DNA of 64,000 nt from Notamacropus eugenii (lineage: Eukaryota > Chordata > Mammalia > Diprotodontia > Macropodidae). Location: contig NC_092879.1 of NCBI RefSeq assembly GCF_028372415.1, positions 64,619,651 through 64,683,650 on the forward strand, given 5' to 3'. Positions 25,511 to 37,670 of this stretch are shown here, in pieces. How positions within the stretch are numbered: position 1 is the first letter of the stretch; each line of letters starts with the position of its first letter. The notes beneath the pieces were generated by a model. The model was not told the DNA's origin, made no database searches, and was given only the letters and a program-made list of their open reading frames with translations. The position numbers were made by a program, and so were the translations under genes.

Positions 25511-26080
25511 CTATAGAGATGAAAACATATAAGGTTAGAAAATAAATATTAGTTTAAAAAATACATTTCCTTTGAAACGACCCTCTATTTGAACCTCAAT
25601 TAAGGCCCAACTACAATCACTTAACCAAAATTTTTCCAATTAATTCTAACTTTTCATTCATCAGACTATTTTATATGCTCAGAACTTAAGGAAAATGATT
25701 TTAAATTATATTTGGACAAAAATTGTATGCCTTTTATTAATTACTATCATTGTTTGGCTAAAGTAGCAATGCTGCCTCTACCAACCTTATTTAAATGAGT
25801 CAGTCGAAACATTCAATAAAGTGAGAATTCATTTTAGGTCACTTTGGAGTAATCAATTGGCTAGATAAAAAGAGACCTGGAAATATTGCCTGTGTATCAG
25901 AATTTCCAAGTTGGGATGAAATTAGGAGAGCAGCTACTTCCACCCCTGAATCCTTCCCTATAATCTCCATTGCAACTGGTCATCCTCTGGGTACAAGTGG
26001 ACCAAGAGAAACAGGTACCTCAGGAAGCTCTTCTCCTTCCTCCCGCCCTTTTCAGTCCTGGTTGCCCATGCCTCCAATCA
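25511..26080. other. Unassigned non-coding sequence
   Basis: AT-rich with nothing recognised. Confidence 0.4.
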
Positions 26081-26083
26081 ACA

Positions 26084-26223
26084 TGTGAGCTTCTTGAGAG
26101 TAAAGGTCATTCTGCTTTTGCATCTGTGTCCCCAGCACTTAGGACAGTGCTTGGCACACAGAAAGTTCTTAATAAATGCTTAATCATTAATTCATTCATT
26201 CATTCATTCATTCATTCATTCAT
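26084..26223 (+). repeat. L2 3' tip followed by (ATTC)n
   Basis: 'gagcttcttgagagtaaagg', 'tccccagcacttaggacagtgcttggcacac' and 'taataaatgct' form the L2 end. A tetranucleotide (TTCA)n run of about eight units (26190-26223) has grown from its terminus. Confidence 0.8.
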
Positions 26224-26485
26224 CTAGATTCCACTTGACTATTTCTAGGGATGGAGAACTCACTATCTACTGAGAGAACCCATTCTATATTTTTCTTAGA
26301 ACAACAACAATTTTTCTGGAGCTTCAACTTTTAACTCCCTTGCACCTAGTACTAGTACACTGTGAGACCACAGAGAACATCTAATTCTTCTTCCATATGG
26401 TAGTTCTTCAGATACTTGAAGAGAGCTTTCATAGACCTCTTTTCTAGGGTATATATTCCCTATTCCTTCAACAGATGTTGGAATG
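26224..26485 (+). repeat. CR1/L3 LINE fragment
   Basis: 'ctagggatggagaactcactatc', 'gagagaacccattctat', 'ttcttcagatacttgaagagagctttcatagacctc' in pieces, and 'ccctattccttcaacag'. This order is typical of the CR1/L3 3' region. Confidence 0.65.
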
Positions 26486-27125
26486 TATACATTATTATTT
26501 CAAGGTTAAGACACGAGACTGGGAGATATGATGGTTTTTTCCCTTGTATTTACCAATCAAAATGCCTTGAAGTAGTAATATTCCATAAAACAGGGATTCA
26601 TAGATCTGTGGACAAATGGGCTTGAATGGGAAAAATGATTTTTTCAATTTTTATTCACCTCTAACTGAAATTTAGCATTTTCTTCAATTGCTTAAAAACC
26701 TTTGTTCTGAGTAGGTTTCATCAGACTCCCAAGGACACACACAAAAAGGTTCTTAAAACCCCTATTGCTAAAGACAGAGCACTAGGTTTGAGATCAAAGG
26801 ACAGATTTGGGTTCAAGTCCTGGCTATAGAAGTGATTAGTTTTAGAACCCCTGGCATGTCACATCATCTCAATGATACTCTTTTTCTAATCTATAAGATG
26901 GAGGCAAGCAATAGTGTATTGGGTTTCTGCTAGCTAGATTTTAGAACTTAAAAACTTTAACATCGTCAAGTCTAATGCTTTCATGATTACAGAAACCCAG
27001 AAAGGTGAAGGAATTTGACCAAGGTCATAAAGAAAATAGATGACTGAGATGGACCATGAACCTAGGTACTAAGGTTCCAAATCCAGAACTCTTTTTGCTA
27101 CATCATGTTCCTTGGGTAAGGGAAC
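26486..27125. repeat. Unassigned spacer and two MIRs
   Basis: 26486-26760 shows nothing. A sense MIR at about 26765-26905 has 'gcactaggtttgagatcaaagg', 'ttcaagtcctggc' and 'ctaatctataagatggagg'. An antisense MIR at about 26930-27125 has 'cagaaacccagaaaggtgaagg', 'accaaggtcata' and 'ctaaggttccaaatccagaactc'. Confidence 0.6.
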
Positions 27126-27480
27126 AATGGTCCTGGGACAATCAACTTAAGGCATTCCCTCGAACTACTCTTTAAGATAAATTCACTTGAAGAGGGGAGG
27201 GAAGGAGAGAACTTCAACTTTACAAGGTTTCATGGGGGTAGAATGCCTCAAGGCCTTTTCCAGGGAATGAGGGGAGTAGAATGGGGATAGGCTTGAGGGT
27301 AATTCATCTTGGTTTGGCACAGTTGGTGGACAAAGAAAGAATGCCACCTGGGAGATTCCCATTTTAATTACCCATCCTTGCTAACTAGCTGCTAATCTCA
27401 ATTGTTTCTTTCCTGCTGAAGAACAAATGCATAAAACATATGTCTTACTGTTAATTACTGCCAACATTTGGCTAAAGAAG
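27126..27480. other. Unassigned non-coding sequence
   Basis: Nothing recognised in about 350 bases. Confidence 0.4.
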
Positions 27481-27660
27481 CAATACAGAGTGATAGAGTG
27501 AATTGGACAATGGACTTAGAACAAGGAAAATCTGGATTCAAATTCTGCCTCGGATACTAGCTGTCTGATCTGGGACAAGTCAACGGAACCTCTCTGTGCC
27601 TTGGTTTCCTTATCTGTAAAAGGAGCAGGGTTCTAAGATTTTGTCTACCTTTAAATCAAT
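27481..27660 (+). repeat. MIR-type SINE, sense
   Basis: 'gtgatagagtgaattggacaatggacttag', 'ggattcaaattctgcctcggatactagctg', 'gggacaagtcaacggaacctctctgtgcc', 'tccttatctgtaaaaggagc'; each is a weak but ordered match. Confidence 0.75.
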
Positions 27661-28050
27661 CGTCCCTGACACTTTTAGCATTGTAAGTGAGAACTGTAAT
27701 CACCCCATCCTATTTATGGTCTGACCTAAGGAATTCATTGGCAAAAATTGAGGGCAAGTGATTTTTTTTTTGTCCGAATGAGAAGTTCTATAACTATCAA
27801 TAGAGAAAGAACCAGAACTAGAATCAGGACAAGACAATTTAATCACAACCTGCAGCAATGACTCACTTTCCCTGCGCCCTCCACTCAAGTTGCTTATAGA
27901 GTCACAGTAATTGATCTTCATTAATATGAATCACTGCAGTGGGTTCTCATACAGTGTGTGTTGCTCTCTGTGAAGGTCTGGTTCCCTATCATTATCAACT
28001 TTGATTTCAGTTTTATAGTTGCCCTTTTTAGTGGAGGTACACTATTGTCA
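27661..28050. other. Unassigned non-coding sequence
   Basis: Nothing recognised. Confidence 0.4.
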
Positions 28051-28054
28051 AAAC

Positions 28055-28482
28055 ATTGCTTTTCTGGCATTTAAGGGCGTTTCAGGCCCTCACAATTTGG
28101 CTCCCACTGACCTTTCCAGACTTGTTTCATAGCACCCTCTTTCATACACTCTTCATTCCAGCCAAACAGAATTACTGTTCTTCAAATAATAGTGATATGA
28201 ATGTTAATTATAATAATAGTAATAAAAATCCCTAACATTTATATAGCTCTTTAAATTTTGAAAAAACAATTTACACATGTTCTATCATTTGGTCCTCACA
28301 AGAACCCTGTGATGTAGGTTCTATTATTTTGTCTATTTTACAGATATGGAAACTGAGACTCAGAGGTTAACTGACTTTGTCAGGTAACAGCTAATAAGTA
28401 TTTAAGGCAAAAGTTGAACTCAGATCTTCCAGACTCCAAGAAGCACACTGAGGTCACTGTGCCACCTAGTTGCATATAAATA
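28055..28482. repeat. L2 fragment then antisense MIR
   Basis: L2 (sense) at 28055-28188: 'ggcatttaagggcgtttcaggccctcacaatttggctccc' in short words, 'cattccagccaaacagaa'. Antisense MIR at 28195-28482: 'taacatttatatagctcttta', 'ggtcctcacaagaaccctgtgatg', 'ttttacagatatggaaactgag', 'gtgccacctagttgc'. Confidence 0.75.
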
Positions 28483-28850
28483 CCCTATCTGCTGTATTGT
28501 CTCCCATTTGTCTGACATAGCACAGACTGTCTTTCAGGCACTCCATTGTTTGCCATAGACTGTGAGAATCAGAGGATTACAGCTTTAGAGCCTAACCAAC
28601 CCTTCACTTCCCTTAAGGGAGCATCACTTTTTCTTTCTGATCCAAGAAAATTGTCCCCTTGAATTGATGTTAGAGGAAGAAATCATAAATGGTCACTGTT
28701 GGACTCAAATTGACTCCCCAGAGGCCCAAGGACTTCAACATATGAAGAGCTGAAAGAAAAGAAATTGATTCTTTACTCTCAGATAGGGCATATGGACACC
28801 TAAAGACATTAGCACTTTTCTTGCTTAATGTCAGATATCTAGTAGTAGAT
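28483..28850. other. Unassigned non-coding sequence
   Basis: Nothing recognised. Confidence 0.4.
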
Positions 28851-29107
28851 GTTGTCCTTGAATCATTTCAGTCATGTCTGACTCTTTGTAACCCCGTTTA
28901 GTGTTTTCTTGGCAAAGATACTAGAATGGTTTGTCATTTCCTTCTCCAGCTTGTTTTGCAGATGAGGAAACCAAGGCAAACCGGTGAAGTGACTTGCCCA
29001 TAGTCACAGAGCTATTAAGTATCTGGGGCTAGATTTGAACTCAGGAAGATGAGTCTTTCTGACTCCAGGCCCAGCACTCTATTCACTGCAGCGCCACCTA
29101 GTTGCCC
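28851..29107 (-). mobile_element. tRNA-headed marsupial SINE, antisense
   Basis: Full length: 'catgtctgactctttgtaaccccg', 'ttttcttggcaaagatactag', 'tttgcagatgaggaaacc', 'gatttgaactcaggaagatg', and the head 'gcgccacctagttgccc'. Confidence 0.9.
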
Positions 29108-30585
29108 ATTATATATAGTAGTACCAGGTCTGAAACTAATCATCTTACCCCTAAGCTTTTCTCAAGCACCAATTTCCACTAAAACACTAATAGAACCCTT
29201 TCCTACACGAGATTTGAGGGGGAGAAGCTGAATATACATTCCTATCTATTTTGTCCATGGGAAAATTTTTGTAGTTGCCACCAAAAATATAAATGATAGA
29301 AAGAATGGCTCAGCTCTTAGATGGACTGAAGTTCATAGACCGCTTTCCATTTTAAAAAGAATAAATTTCAAGCTGCAATTCAACATAAATTGGTTTTATT
29401 ATTTTTCAAAGATTAAGTGCCCAGTTATTTCATAATTTGGGTTTTCTATTTGGGTCTATTATTTATCTCAAATTGCTTTTTCCTTTAATGGCCTTTTTCT
29501 GAATTAAAAGTTTGTCTCTACCAGAGACCACAATCACTTCTAATTTCTGTGGTCTAGATAAAGTCCTTGACAGAAGGCAATGCTTCATCTTGTTGTTATG
29601 TATCACCTGGATAAGGTGGAAACAATTCATCACATTTGTCAAAGAGATTCACAGAAGATTCTTACCAAGAAAGACAGATACAATGGCATGGGGATGAATC
29701 AGCAAGATTATTCATAAGAGGTCAAATTTGCATAGTGATTACCATTCTGGAAAGTGCTTTCCTCTCAGCAGCCCTGTGAAGGAGGCAGGGCAGGCTCTAC
29801 CTTTTACAGAGGAAGAAATTGACACTCTCACAGAGGATGTGACTCCCAAAGTCACAAAAATGGTTACTGTCATATCTAGGAAAAGAACTGTGTCCCCCCC
29901 TTTCCAATGACTTTGTACTTCTCCACACTGTCTTTATTAAATGATGAACCTGTTTGGCACGTCAAGGATGATCAATCAATCTCTAGCTACTGATTCCATA
30001 AGACTATGTTACTTTATAATTATTCTTTTCAATTACTTTAGGACATCACCTTAATTAACAAAATAATTCAATTTCTGAAGGTATCTAATTAGAGAGACTT
30101 TTTTTCAAATCAGGAAAAACGCACATCTGGAAGAGAGAAGTCACGGAAATGGCACTGGCTAGGAAGTCAGAAGAAGTGATCTGTGGGACATTGAGTGAAC
30201 ATATTAGTTTCTCCATCTGTATCATGAAGGGGTGGGACTAGGAAGTCCTAAGATCCATTCCAGCTCTCAAATTCTAAGATTCAACAAACTCTCAAATATC
30301 CAACAGAGAGAAATTACTTTGGCTTGCAATTTCAATTGTATTTTTGTTTCATAAAGAAAACTGATGTTAACAGTTAACCTAGTGGGTTATTACACTGCTG
30401 AGTACTCCAATGAGAAATATACAGATTTCCTTCATACTTTATTTTTCAGTTTTGCATTTCTACTAATTATTTTTATGGGGCTCATCACCAATAGGCTGGC
30501 CACTAGGCAATTAATTTTCTGTCCATGCAACTCATGTAACAAAGAAAAATACAAAATGGTCCTCGTTACCATGTGACTACCTCTG
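29108..30585. other. Mostly unassigned; eroded MIR pieces
   Basis: Antisense MIR at about 29725-29910 ('aaagtgctttcctctcagcagccctgtgaagg', 'ttttacagaggaagaaatt'). Sense MIR at about 30140-30290 ('gcactggctaggaagtcagaag', 'ccattccagctctcaaattctaagattc'). No gene. Confidence 0.5.
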
Positions 30586-31945
30586 CTTTTTTAAAAATAT
30601 TATTTTATTTGTTTTCAGTGTTCTACAATTACTTCCGTATAACTTAGATTTTTTTTCCCTCCCTCCCCCTTCTTACCTCCACCTTCCCCCCTTCCTATCT
30701 GAGACAGCATACAATTTTCACCACAGTCATGTTGCATAGAAGAATTAAAATGAAAGGGAGAAATCACAAAACAAAACAAACCATAATACAAAAGAAAATG
30801 ATCTGCTACATTCTGTGATCAAATTTCATAGTTCTTTCTCTGGATGTGCAAGGCATTTTGCCTTAAGAGACCATTGGGGATTTTTTAAGTCCTTGAATTG
30901 CAATGAAGTACTAAGTCTACCAGAAAAAATCCTCACACGCTGTGGTTGTTGCTGTGTACAAAGTACTCCTGCTTCTGCTTCTTTCACTCAGCATCCGTTC
31001 ATATGTCTTTCCAGGCCTCTCTGAAGTCTTCCTGTTCATCATTTCTTATAGCACAGTAGTATTCCATTACATTCATATACCACAATTTGTTCAGCTATTC
31101 CCCAATTGATGGACATCCCCTTGATTTCCAGCTTTTGACCACCACAAAGAGAGCTACTAAAACTATTTTTGTGCATGTGGGACCCTTTCCCATTTTTATG
31201 ATCTCTTGAGGATACAGTCCTAAGAGTGGTATTTCTGGGTCAAAGGTTATGCACTTTTTTGTGGCCCTTTGGACATAGTTCCAAATTGCTCTCTAGAATG
31301 GTTGGATCAGCTCACAGCTCCACCAACAATGAGTGTTCCAACACTCCTACATCTTCTCCGACATTTATCATCTTCCTGTTTTGTCATGTTAGCCAATCTG
31401 ATAGGTATGATGTGGTATCTCAAGAGTTGTTTTGATTGACATCTCTCTAATCAATAGTGATTTAGAGCATTTTTTTCATATGACTATAGGTAGCTTTAAT
31501 TTCATCCTCTGAAAATTGCCTGTTCATATCCTTTGACCATTTATCAATTGGGGAATGACTTGTATTCTTGTACATTTGACTCAGTTTTCTATATATTTTA
31601 GAAATGAGGCCTTTGTCACAGACACTAGTTGCAAAAATTCTTTTCTGGTTTTCTGCTTCCCTCCTAATCTTGGTGGCATTGGGTTTGTTTGTGCAAAAAC
31701 TTTTCAATTTGATGTAATCAAAATTATCCATTTTGCACTTTATAATGTTTTCTATCACTTGTTTACTCAAAAAGTCTTCCCTTCTCCATAAATCTGATAA
31801 ATACACTATTCCTTGCTCCACTGATTTGTGTATAGTATCATTCTTTATACCTAGATCATGTACTCATTTGGTCTTTATTCTTGTGTATGATGTCAGGCAT
31901 TGGTCTATGCCTAGTTTCCACCACACTGTTATCCAGTTCTCCCAG
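30586..31945 (-). mobile_element. LINE-1 3' portion, antisense
   Basis: About 1.36 kb. The antisense 3' UTR starts at about 30590 with pyrimidine tracts. ORF2 C-terminal coding follows and includes the block encoding DKWSKDMNRQFSEDEIK (minus strand, within a 119-codon frame at 31462-31821). Frameshifts and stops elsewhere show decay. 5'-truncated. Confidence 0.88.
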
Positions 31946-32145
31946 CCCCCTTTCTGTTTTTTAGGAATGATGAGTGTCGGAAAAGAGGGAGGAATTTGCT
32001 AAGAATCAAAATTTTCAAATCACCTACAAAAATTAGCTTAATTCCTGATATTCCTTATGTGCCAGTCTGATCATGTCACTCCTCTGCTCTAGAAGTTTCG
32101 GTGGCTCCCCATGGCCCTTAGAATTGCATTGTTTTGTATCTCCAA
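31946..32145 (+). repeat. L2 fragment
   Basis: From about 32050: 'tgccagtctgatcatgtcactcctctgctctagaag' words, then 'ggctccccatggccc' and 'ttagaattgcat'. The first 100 bases are unassigned. Confidence 0.65.
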
Positions 32146-32402
32146 AATTTGTTGTTGTGCTTGTTGTCATTCAGTCAAGTTCAACTCTCCATGACCCCAT
32201 TTGGGGTTTTCTTGGAAGAGATACTGGAGTGGTTTGTCATTTACTTCTCCAGCTCATTTTACATGTGAGGAAACTGAGGCAAACAAGGTGAAGTGACTTG
32301 TCCAGGGTCACACATCTATTTAGTATATAAAGCCACATTTGAACTCAGGTCTTCCAGTCTCCAGATCTGATGCTCTATCCACTGCGTCGCCTAACTGCCC
32401 CA
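32146..32402 (-). mobile_element. tRNA-headed marsupial SINE, antisense
   Basis: 'catgaccccatttggggttttcttgg', 'agatactggagtggtttgtcattt', 'gtgaggaaactgaggc', 'gatgctctatccactgcgtcgcc'. Well preserved. Confidence 0.9.
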
Positions 32403-33580
32403 GAAATAGAAGATAGCTAATTATATATAGATTACATATAATAGGTGCTTAAAAATTCTTGGTGATTGATTGATACTCCAAAGGAGATGTTCTTGTCCAG
32501 TGACCAATGAGTGGACTACTATTGGAGAAATGGAATCACATAAATTCTGACTATAGATGATGCTAAGAGACAGAAGAAAGTTAAAGCTAACTGGAAAGCT
32601 GGCTCACAAGTTCTCCTTGCAGAGACAAATAATGGAATCCCTCCTATCACGCATCTCATTTAACGGGAACTGCTATGTTATTATTTTACATTGTAGTGTT
32701 CATGATAAACATTTGTAAGAAAATAATCTTAAAATAACTGTAGCTAATATGCCCAATTCCACTGCAGAGGATTAGAAGGTAGAGACATTTTGACAATGCT
32801 GAGAAGTAAAACCATCCAAATTAAATTAACATGTACTTTCACACTCAGAGACTGATGCAAAAGGGGAGAATGAAAAAAGATAAGTTGGAAAATATGGCTC
32901 AGGGGTAAGACATCAGGTCCAAGATCTATATATTGCATAAAAGCCTTCTGCCTCTGTATCACAAGTGCATTCTTCAAGAGAAAAATAACAGAGCAAAACA
33001 TTAAATTGGCCATTTCTTGAAAGAAATAGGAAATGACTCATTACTTATGTAGGTGCCATTCCTTAATCAACTGTGTCCATACAATTAGAACACTATCTTG
33101 TTATGTCAAAGGTTAAAAACCAATACCAAACTAGAAGAATGAATAAAAATGAAAACTTATGGCAATCAATTAAAGCCCCTGTAACCTGACATATTTAGAC
33201 AAGCTATTAATGTCAAAGGGGGGGGGGGTGGATAAAAGCATAGATACCAATATAGACTATTAGTTTCCTGAAGAACTGAATTGCAATTTCATTGCCGCAA
33301 AGAGGACACCAAAAATGCTTGAAAACAACTTAGCTAGCAAATACTCAATCTTTGTCAGACAGAGTGATGGGACAGACAATGGCATACATACTCCTTTGGA
33401 AAACCTTACAGAGAAAGTTGTTAGGAAATTATGAGCAGCACTATGTCATAAACTAGAGAGAAGGGATGGAGTCAAAAAAACAGGTTTACAAAAACATTTC
33501 AAAGAGATCCAATTAAGCCCAGTCATCCCAAGTACATCTATGGATGAAAATGGAAGGAGTGTATCCTTACTTAACTAGTT
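32403..33580. other. Unassigned AT-rich sequence
   Basis: A run of ten or more G at 33219-33229 is the only odd spot. No gene or recognised repeat. Confidence 0.4.
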
Positions 33581-34364
33581 TAACTAGGCCCTAGACTTGT
33601 AAGGTCCTTAAGGTCAGGAATTGTTTTTGCCTTTTTATCCCAAATCTAACATAATAACTATGTTTAAGAAATAGTTATTGAACAAATAGTGGATAGAGGG
33701 ATGCGTGCACAGAGGAATGAATACATGGATGAATACTTAAATGTACAGATGAATGAATGAAAAAGTAGAACAAATAATAGTAGCTTGCACTTATGTAGCC
33801 GCTTTATGACTGACAAAGTATTTTACATACAGTAAGTTTCTCATTTCACCATGATAACTTTGGTAACAGGTTGTTATTTCAAAGTAATAAAATCTCACTT
33901 CTACAGAGCTTTCAGATATTCAAAGCACTATACATAGATTATCTCTTTTGTGCTTCATAAGCCACTTGCTCCATTTTATGTTTGAGGAAACTGAGGCTTT
34001 AAGAGGTGAAGTGCTGTCCTAGGTCCTATAGGGAGTTGGTAGCCCAGCCAAAATTTGAACCTACATCTCAAGACCCAGGGTTCCTTCTCTAGCTGATTCT
34101 CTGGAGGGCACAGGATGAAATTGCAACAGGCTGAAAAGAAATTTTCATTTAATTAATAAACTGACTTTTTTGCATCAAGAAGAAACTAAAGATGGGAACA
34201 TTTCTCCCCACCTCTCTAACTCCATTGCAGAGAAAGAATCTCTGGTACTGGAGGAAGAAGATCTAGGTTCAAATCTCCCCTCTGAGACTACAAAAATCAT
34301 TTAGTTCTCTGGAGACTCAATTTTCTCATCTGTAAAAATAAGTATATTAGATAGCATTTAAGAT
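33581..34364. repeat. L2 tip and MIRs
   Basis: L2 end at 33595-33700 ('ggtccttaaggtcaggaattg', 'tttatcccaaatctaacataat'). GAAT/GGAT-rich spacer at 33690-33770. Antisense MIR at 33775-34085 ('agtagcttgcacttatgtagc', 'tttgaggaaactgaggc'). Sense MIR from 34215 ('ggtactggaggaagaagatctaggttcaaatc' words, 'ctcatctgtaaaaataag'), interrupted by the next L1. Confidence 0.65.
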
Positions 34365-34378
34365 ACCCCTTTATTTCT
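34365..34378. repeat. L1 target-site duplication, left
   Basis: ACCCCTTTATTTCT, exactly repeated at 36616-36629. Confidence 0.9.
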
Positions 34379-35194
34379 TTTTTTAAAGATTTTTTAATGT
34401 TTATTTATTTAAGCTTTCAACATTCATTTCCACGAAATTTTGAGTTCCAAATTTTCTCCCCATCTCTCTCCTCCCCCCACTCCAAAACGCCTTGCATTCT
34501 GATTACCTCTTCCACCAATCTGCCCTCCCTTCTAACACCCTTCCCTTCCCTTATCCCCATCTTCTTTCCTGTCCTGTAGGGCAAGATAAATTTCTATACT
34601 CTATTACCTGTATTTCTTATTTCCCAGTTGTATGCAAAAACAATTCTCAACATCTGTTCTTAAAACTTTGAGTTCCAACTTCTCTTCCTTCCTCCTTCCC
34701 CACCCATCCCCACTGAGAAGGCAAGCAATTCGATATAGGCTATATATGTGTAGTTTTGCAAATGACTTCCATAATAGTCATGTTGTATAAGACTAACTAT
34801 ATTTCCCTCCTTCCTATCCTGCCCTCCATTTCTTCTATTCTCTCTTTTGACCTTATCCCTCCCTAAGAGTGTTTAATTCTAATTGCTTCCTCCTCCTATT
34901 TGCCCTCCCTTCCATCATCTCCCCCTACCCTGCTTATCCCCTTCTCCCCTACTTTCCTGTAGTGTAAGACAGATTTTCATACTAAATTGAGTGTGCATGT
35001 CATTCCTTCCTTGAACCAAATGTGAGGAGAGTAAGCTTCACTTTTTCCCTCTCAACTCCCCCCTTTTCCCCTTGATTGACAAAGCTTTTTCTTGCCTCTT
35101 TTATGAGAGATAATTTACCCCATTCCATTTCTCCCTTTCTCCTCCCCATATATTGGTATTTTCTTTAGATATGATCCCTTCTTATTCAACTCAC

Positions 35195-35265
<71 letters not shown>

Positions 35266-35268
35266 TAC

Positions 35269-35323
<55 letters not shown>

Positions 35324-36615
35324 CCCTCCAACTACCTAGGTAATGAAAAATGTTTCAAGATTTACAAATATTTTCTTTCCATGTAAGAATGTAAACAGTT
35401 AAACTTTACTAAGTCCCTTGTGATTTCTCTTTCCTGTTTATGCCAATTCTGCATTTTAAAGCATTCCTCTCCTCATTAGCTTTTTGGACTTCTTTTGCCG
35501 ATTGAGTTAGCCTATTTTTAAAGGTGTTATTTTCTTCAGCATTTTTTTGGGGTCTCCTTTAGCAAGCTGTTGACTTGCTTTTCATGATTTTCTTGCACTA
35601 CTCTCATTTCTCTTCCCAATTTTTCCTCCACCTCTCTTACCTGATTTTCAAAATCCTTTATGAGCTCTTCCATGGCCTGAGACTATTGCATATTTATTTT
35701 GGAGGTTTTGAATGCAGAAGCCTTGACTTTTAGGTCTTCCTCTGATGGTATGTATTGTTCTTCCTCATCCGAAAGGATGGAAGAAAATGCTGTTTGCTAA
35801 GAAAGTAGCCTTCTATAGTCTTTTTTCCCCTTTTGGGGGGCATTTTCCCAGTCAGTTACTTGACTTTTGAGTCCTTTGTCGAGAAGAGGGTGTACTCTGG
35901 GGACCTGTAAGTTCTCAGTTCCTCCAAGGTGGCACAATGAAGAGAGAGGAGTTTACTCCTCTCCTGGCCTGTGCTCTGGCCTGGGACCACAAGCACTCTT
36001 TCTGGCCCAGGGTCTGTGAGTAGAATTCCTTCTCCAGAACCTCCACCAGCTACACCAGGCCAGCCAGAGCTCCTCCTCACCCCAGGACTGTTACTCAGGG
36101 CTGAGATCCAGATCAGCCACATGATTCCCTCAGGGGCTTTAGGCTAGGGGCTCCTAAAATGGATGTTGTAACACAGCAACTGCTGCTGCCCTGGGGCCCC
36201 CAGTTCCAGATTGTGTTCCCTTCTTACCCAGGTGAAAGAGTTTTCTCACTGACCTTTGAAGCTGCCTTTGTTGTTTGTGGGTTGAGGGATCTGGGAACAG
36301 CAGCTGCTGCCATGGATTTCACATGTCCTGAGGCCTGCTCCAATACTTTCCTTACCATGCTGGGGCCAAAGTTGCACTGTGCTCCGTGGCCTAGGCTGCA
36401 GTCCATGGGCTGTGCTCCTCTCTCCTCGTAGTACAATAGTCCTTTCCTGTTGGCCTTCCAGGCTGCCTTAGGCTGGAAATCTCTTTCACTCTGTTGTTTT
36501 GTGGCTTCTGCTGCTCTAGAATTTGTTTAGTCATTTTTACAGGTATTTTATGGGCTATGGGGGCAGGGAGATTCTACAGGTCCATCCTTATATGCTGCCA
36601 TATTGGCTCTGCCCT
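34379..36615 (-). mobile_element. L1-lineage element, 2.2 kb, 5' end retained (HAL1-like or internally deleted)
   Basis: The antisense element is precisely bounded by a 14-bp target duplication. The left end is the T-rich antisense A tail and L1-type 3' UTR ('cattcatttccacgaaattttgagttcc'). The right end is the L1 5' end ('catattggctctgccct', matching a sense GGCAGAGCC start), with 5' UTR and ORF1 N-terminal sequence from about 36120 leftward to 35440. There is no ORF2. At 2.24 kb it is far shorter than a 6-7 kb L1 yet keeps both ends. That fits an ORF1-only half-L1 (HAL1) or an internal deletion. It encloses the compound microsatellite at 35199-35320. ORF1 is not open. Confidence 0.8.
35199..35320 (+). 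repeat. Compound microsatellite (CT)n-(TA)n-(TG)n
   Basis: About 31 CT units (35199-35260), an AT/CATA bridge (35261-35284) and about 18 GT units (35285-35320), within the L1-lineage element. Confidence 0.95.
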
Positions 36616-36629
36616 ACCCCTTTATTTCT
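36616..36629. repeat. L1 target-site duplication, right
   Basis: ACCCCTTTATTTCT. The interrupted MIR continues afterward with 'aaatctatgattctatgaag'. Confidence 0.9.
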
Positions 36630-37284
36630 AAATCTATGATTCTATGAAGTAATTATGTTAGTACTGTGTAGACAAAAGTAGTGGGAAAGAGTTGAGTCTA
36701 AAAGACAATTTTGTAGATGAACCTTACTCAAGTTGTGTCAAATAAGCCAGTGTTAAACTATACCTTAGATGAGTTCTTTATTGATTTAACCATCTATCTT
36801 GGAAAAGAGTATGTACAATCTAAGGCAGCATTGGGAAAAATCAAACAGAGAACTGAGATAACTCTATTGATGGGTTAGGAAATTCATCTCTTGGATGCAT
36901 AATCAGGGTCATTCCAATGCAGACAGCAATTCTGATTTGCCTCAGGGTTTACCTAACAGTAGACATGTCTGGATACTGCCCTTCTCAGGTGCTCCCCTCA
37001 GCTCTCTTCTGAGGCTTCTCTGCCTTGTGAGGAACCTGTCCTTCTCCAAATGGAACACTGAGGAGAAGAAAATGGGCCCTGTACTTCAGACACCCAGGAG
37101 TCAGTGTCATTTACAGATTGTGCTACAAACTTCACATGGGAGGAACAAAGGCAGTTTCTAAGCCAGATGGGATCTGCCAGCTTCAGTAAGGTGAAGTACC
37201 TTGGATGCCAGTAGGGGACAGGCCAGCAAGTACATGTGCTGATGGGCAAAGCAAGTTTGAGAGGGGGCCAAGGTCATAGAGTCA
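36630..37284. other. Unassigned non-coding sequence
   Basis: Begins with the MIR stub, then no recognised element. The overlapping 83- and 88-codon frames on opposite strands at 36895-37249 have no domain. Confidence 0.4.
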
Positions 37285-37670
37285 ATAGTAATAATGCTAG
37301 TTTGCACTTATAGAACACTTTGCTTGCAAAGCACTTTATGAATATTATTAGCTCACTTGATTCTCACAATAACCCTGCAAGTTAGTTGCTATTATTATCT
37401 CCATTTTACAAATGAGGAACCTGAGACAGACACATAGCTAGAAAATGTCTGAGGCTAGATTTGAACTCAGTCCTTCTCAACTCCAGGTTCGGAACTCTAT
37501 TAAGTATGACACCTAGCTGCTTAAGAGTGGATTCATTCAATGGCAAAATCAGGAATTTGAAACTAGGTCCCTTAAATAAAAAAATAAGGTATTAATAACA
37601 ATAAATATTAAATAATGTATAATATATTAAATAATAGAGATAGTTAAACATTATATAAATAAAGTATTCT
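37285..37670 (-). repeat. MIR, antisense, then AT-rich run
   Basis: 'gcacttatagaacactttgc', 'ttctcacaataaccctgcaag', 'attttacaaatgaggaacctgag', 'agatttgaactcagtcc'. From 37575 to 37670 it is low-complexity AT ('taaataatgtataatatattaaata'). Confidence 0.8.
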
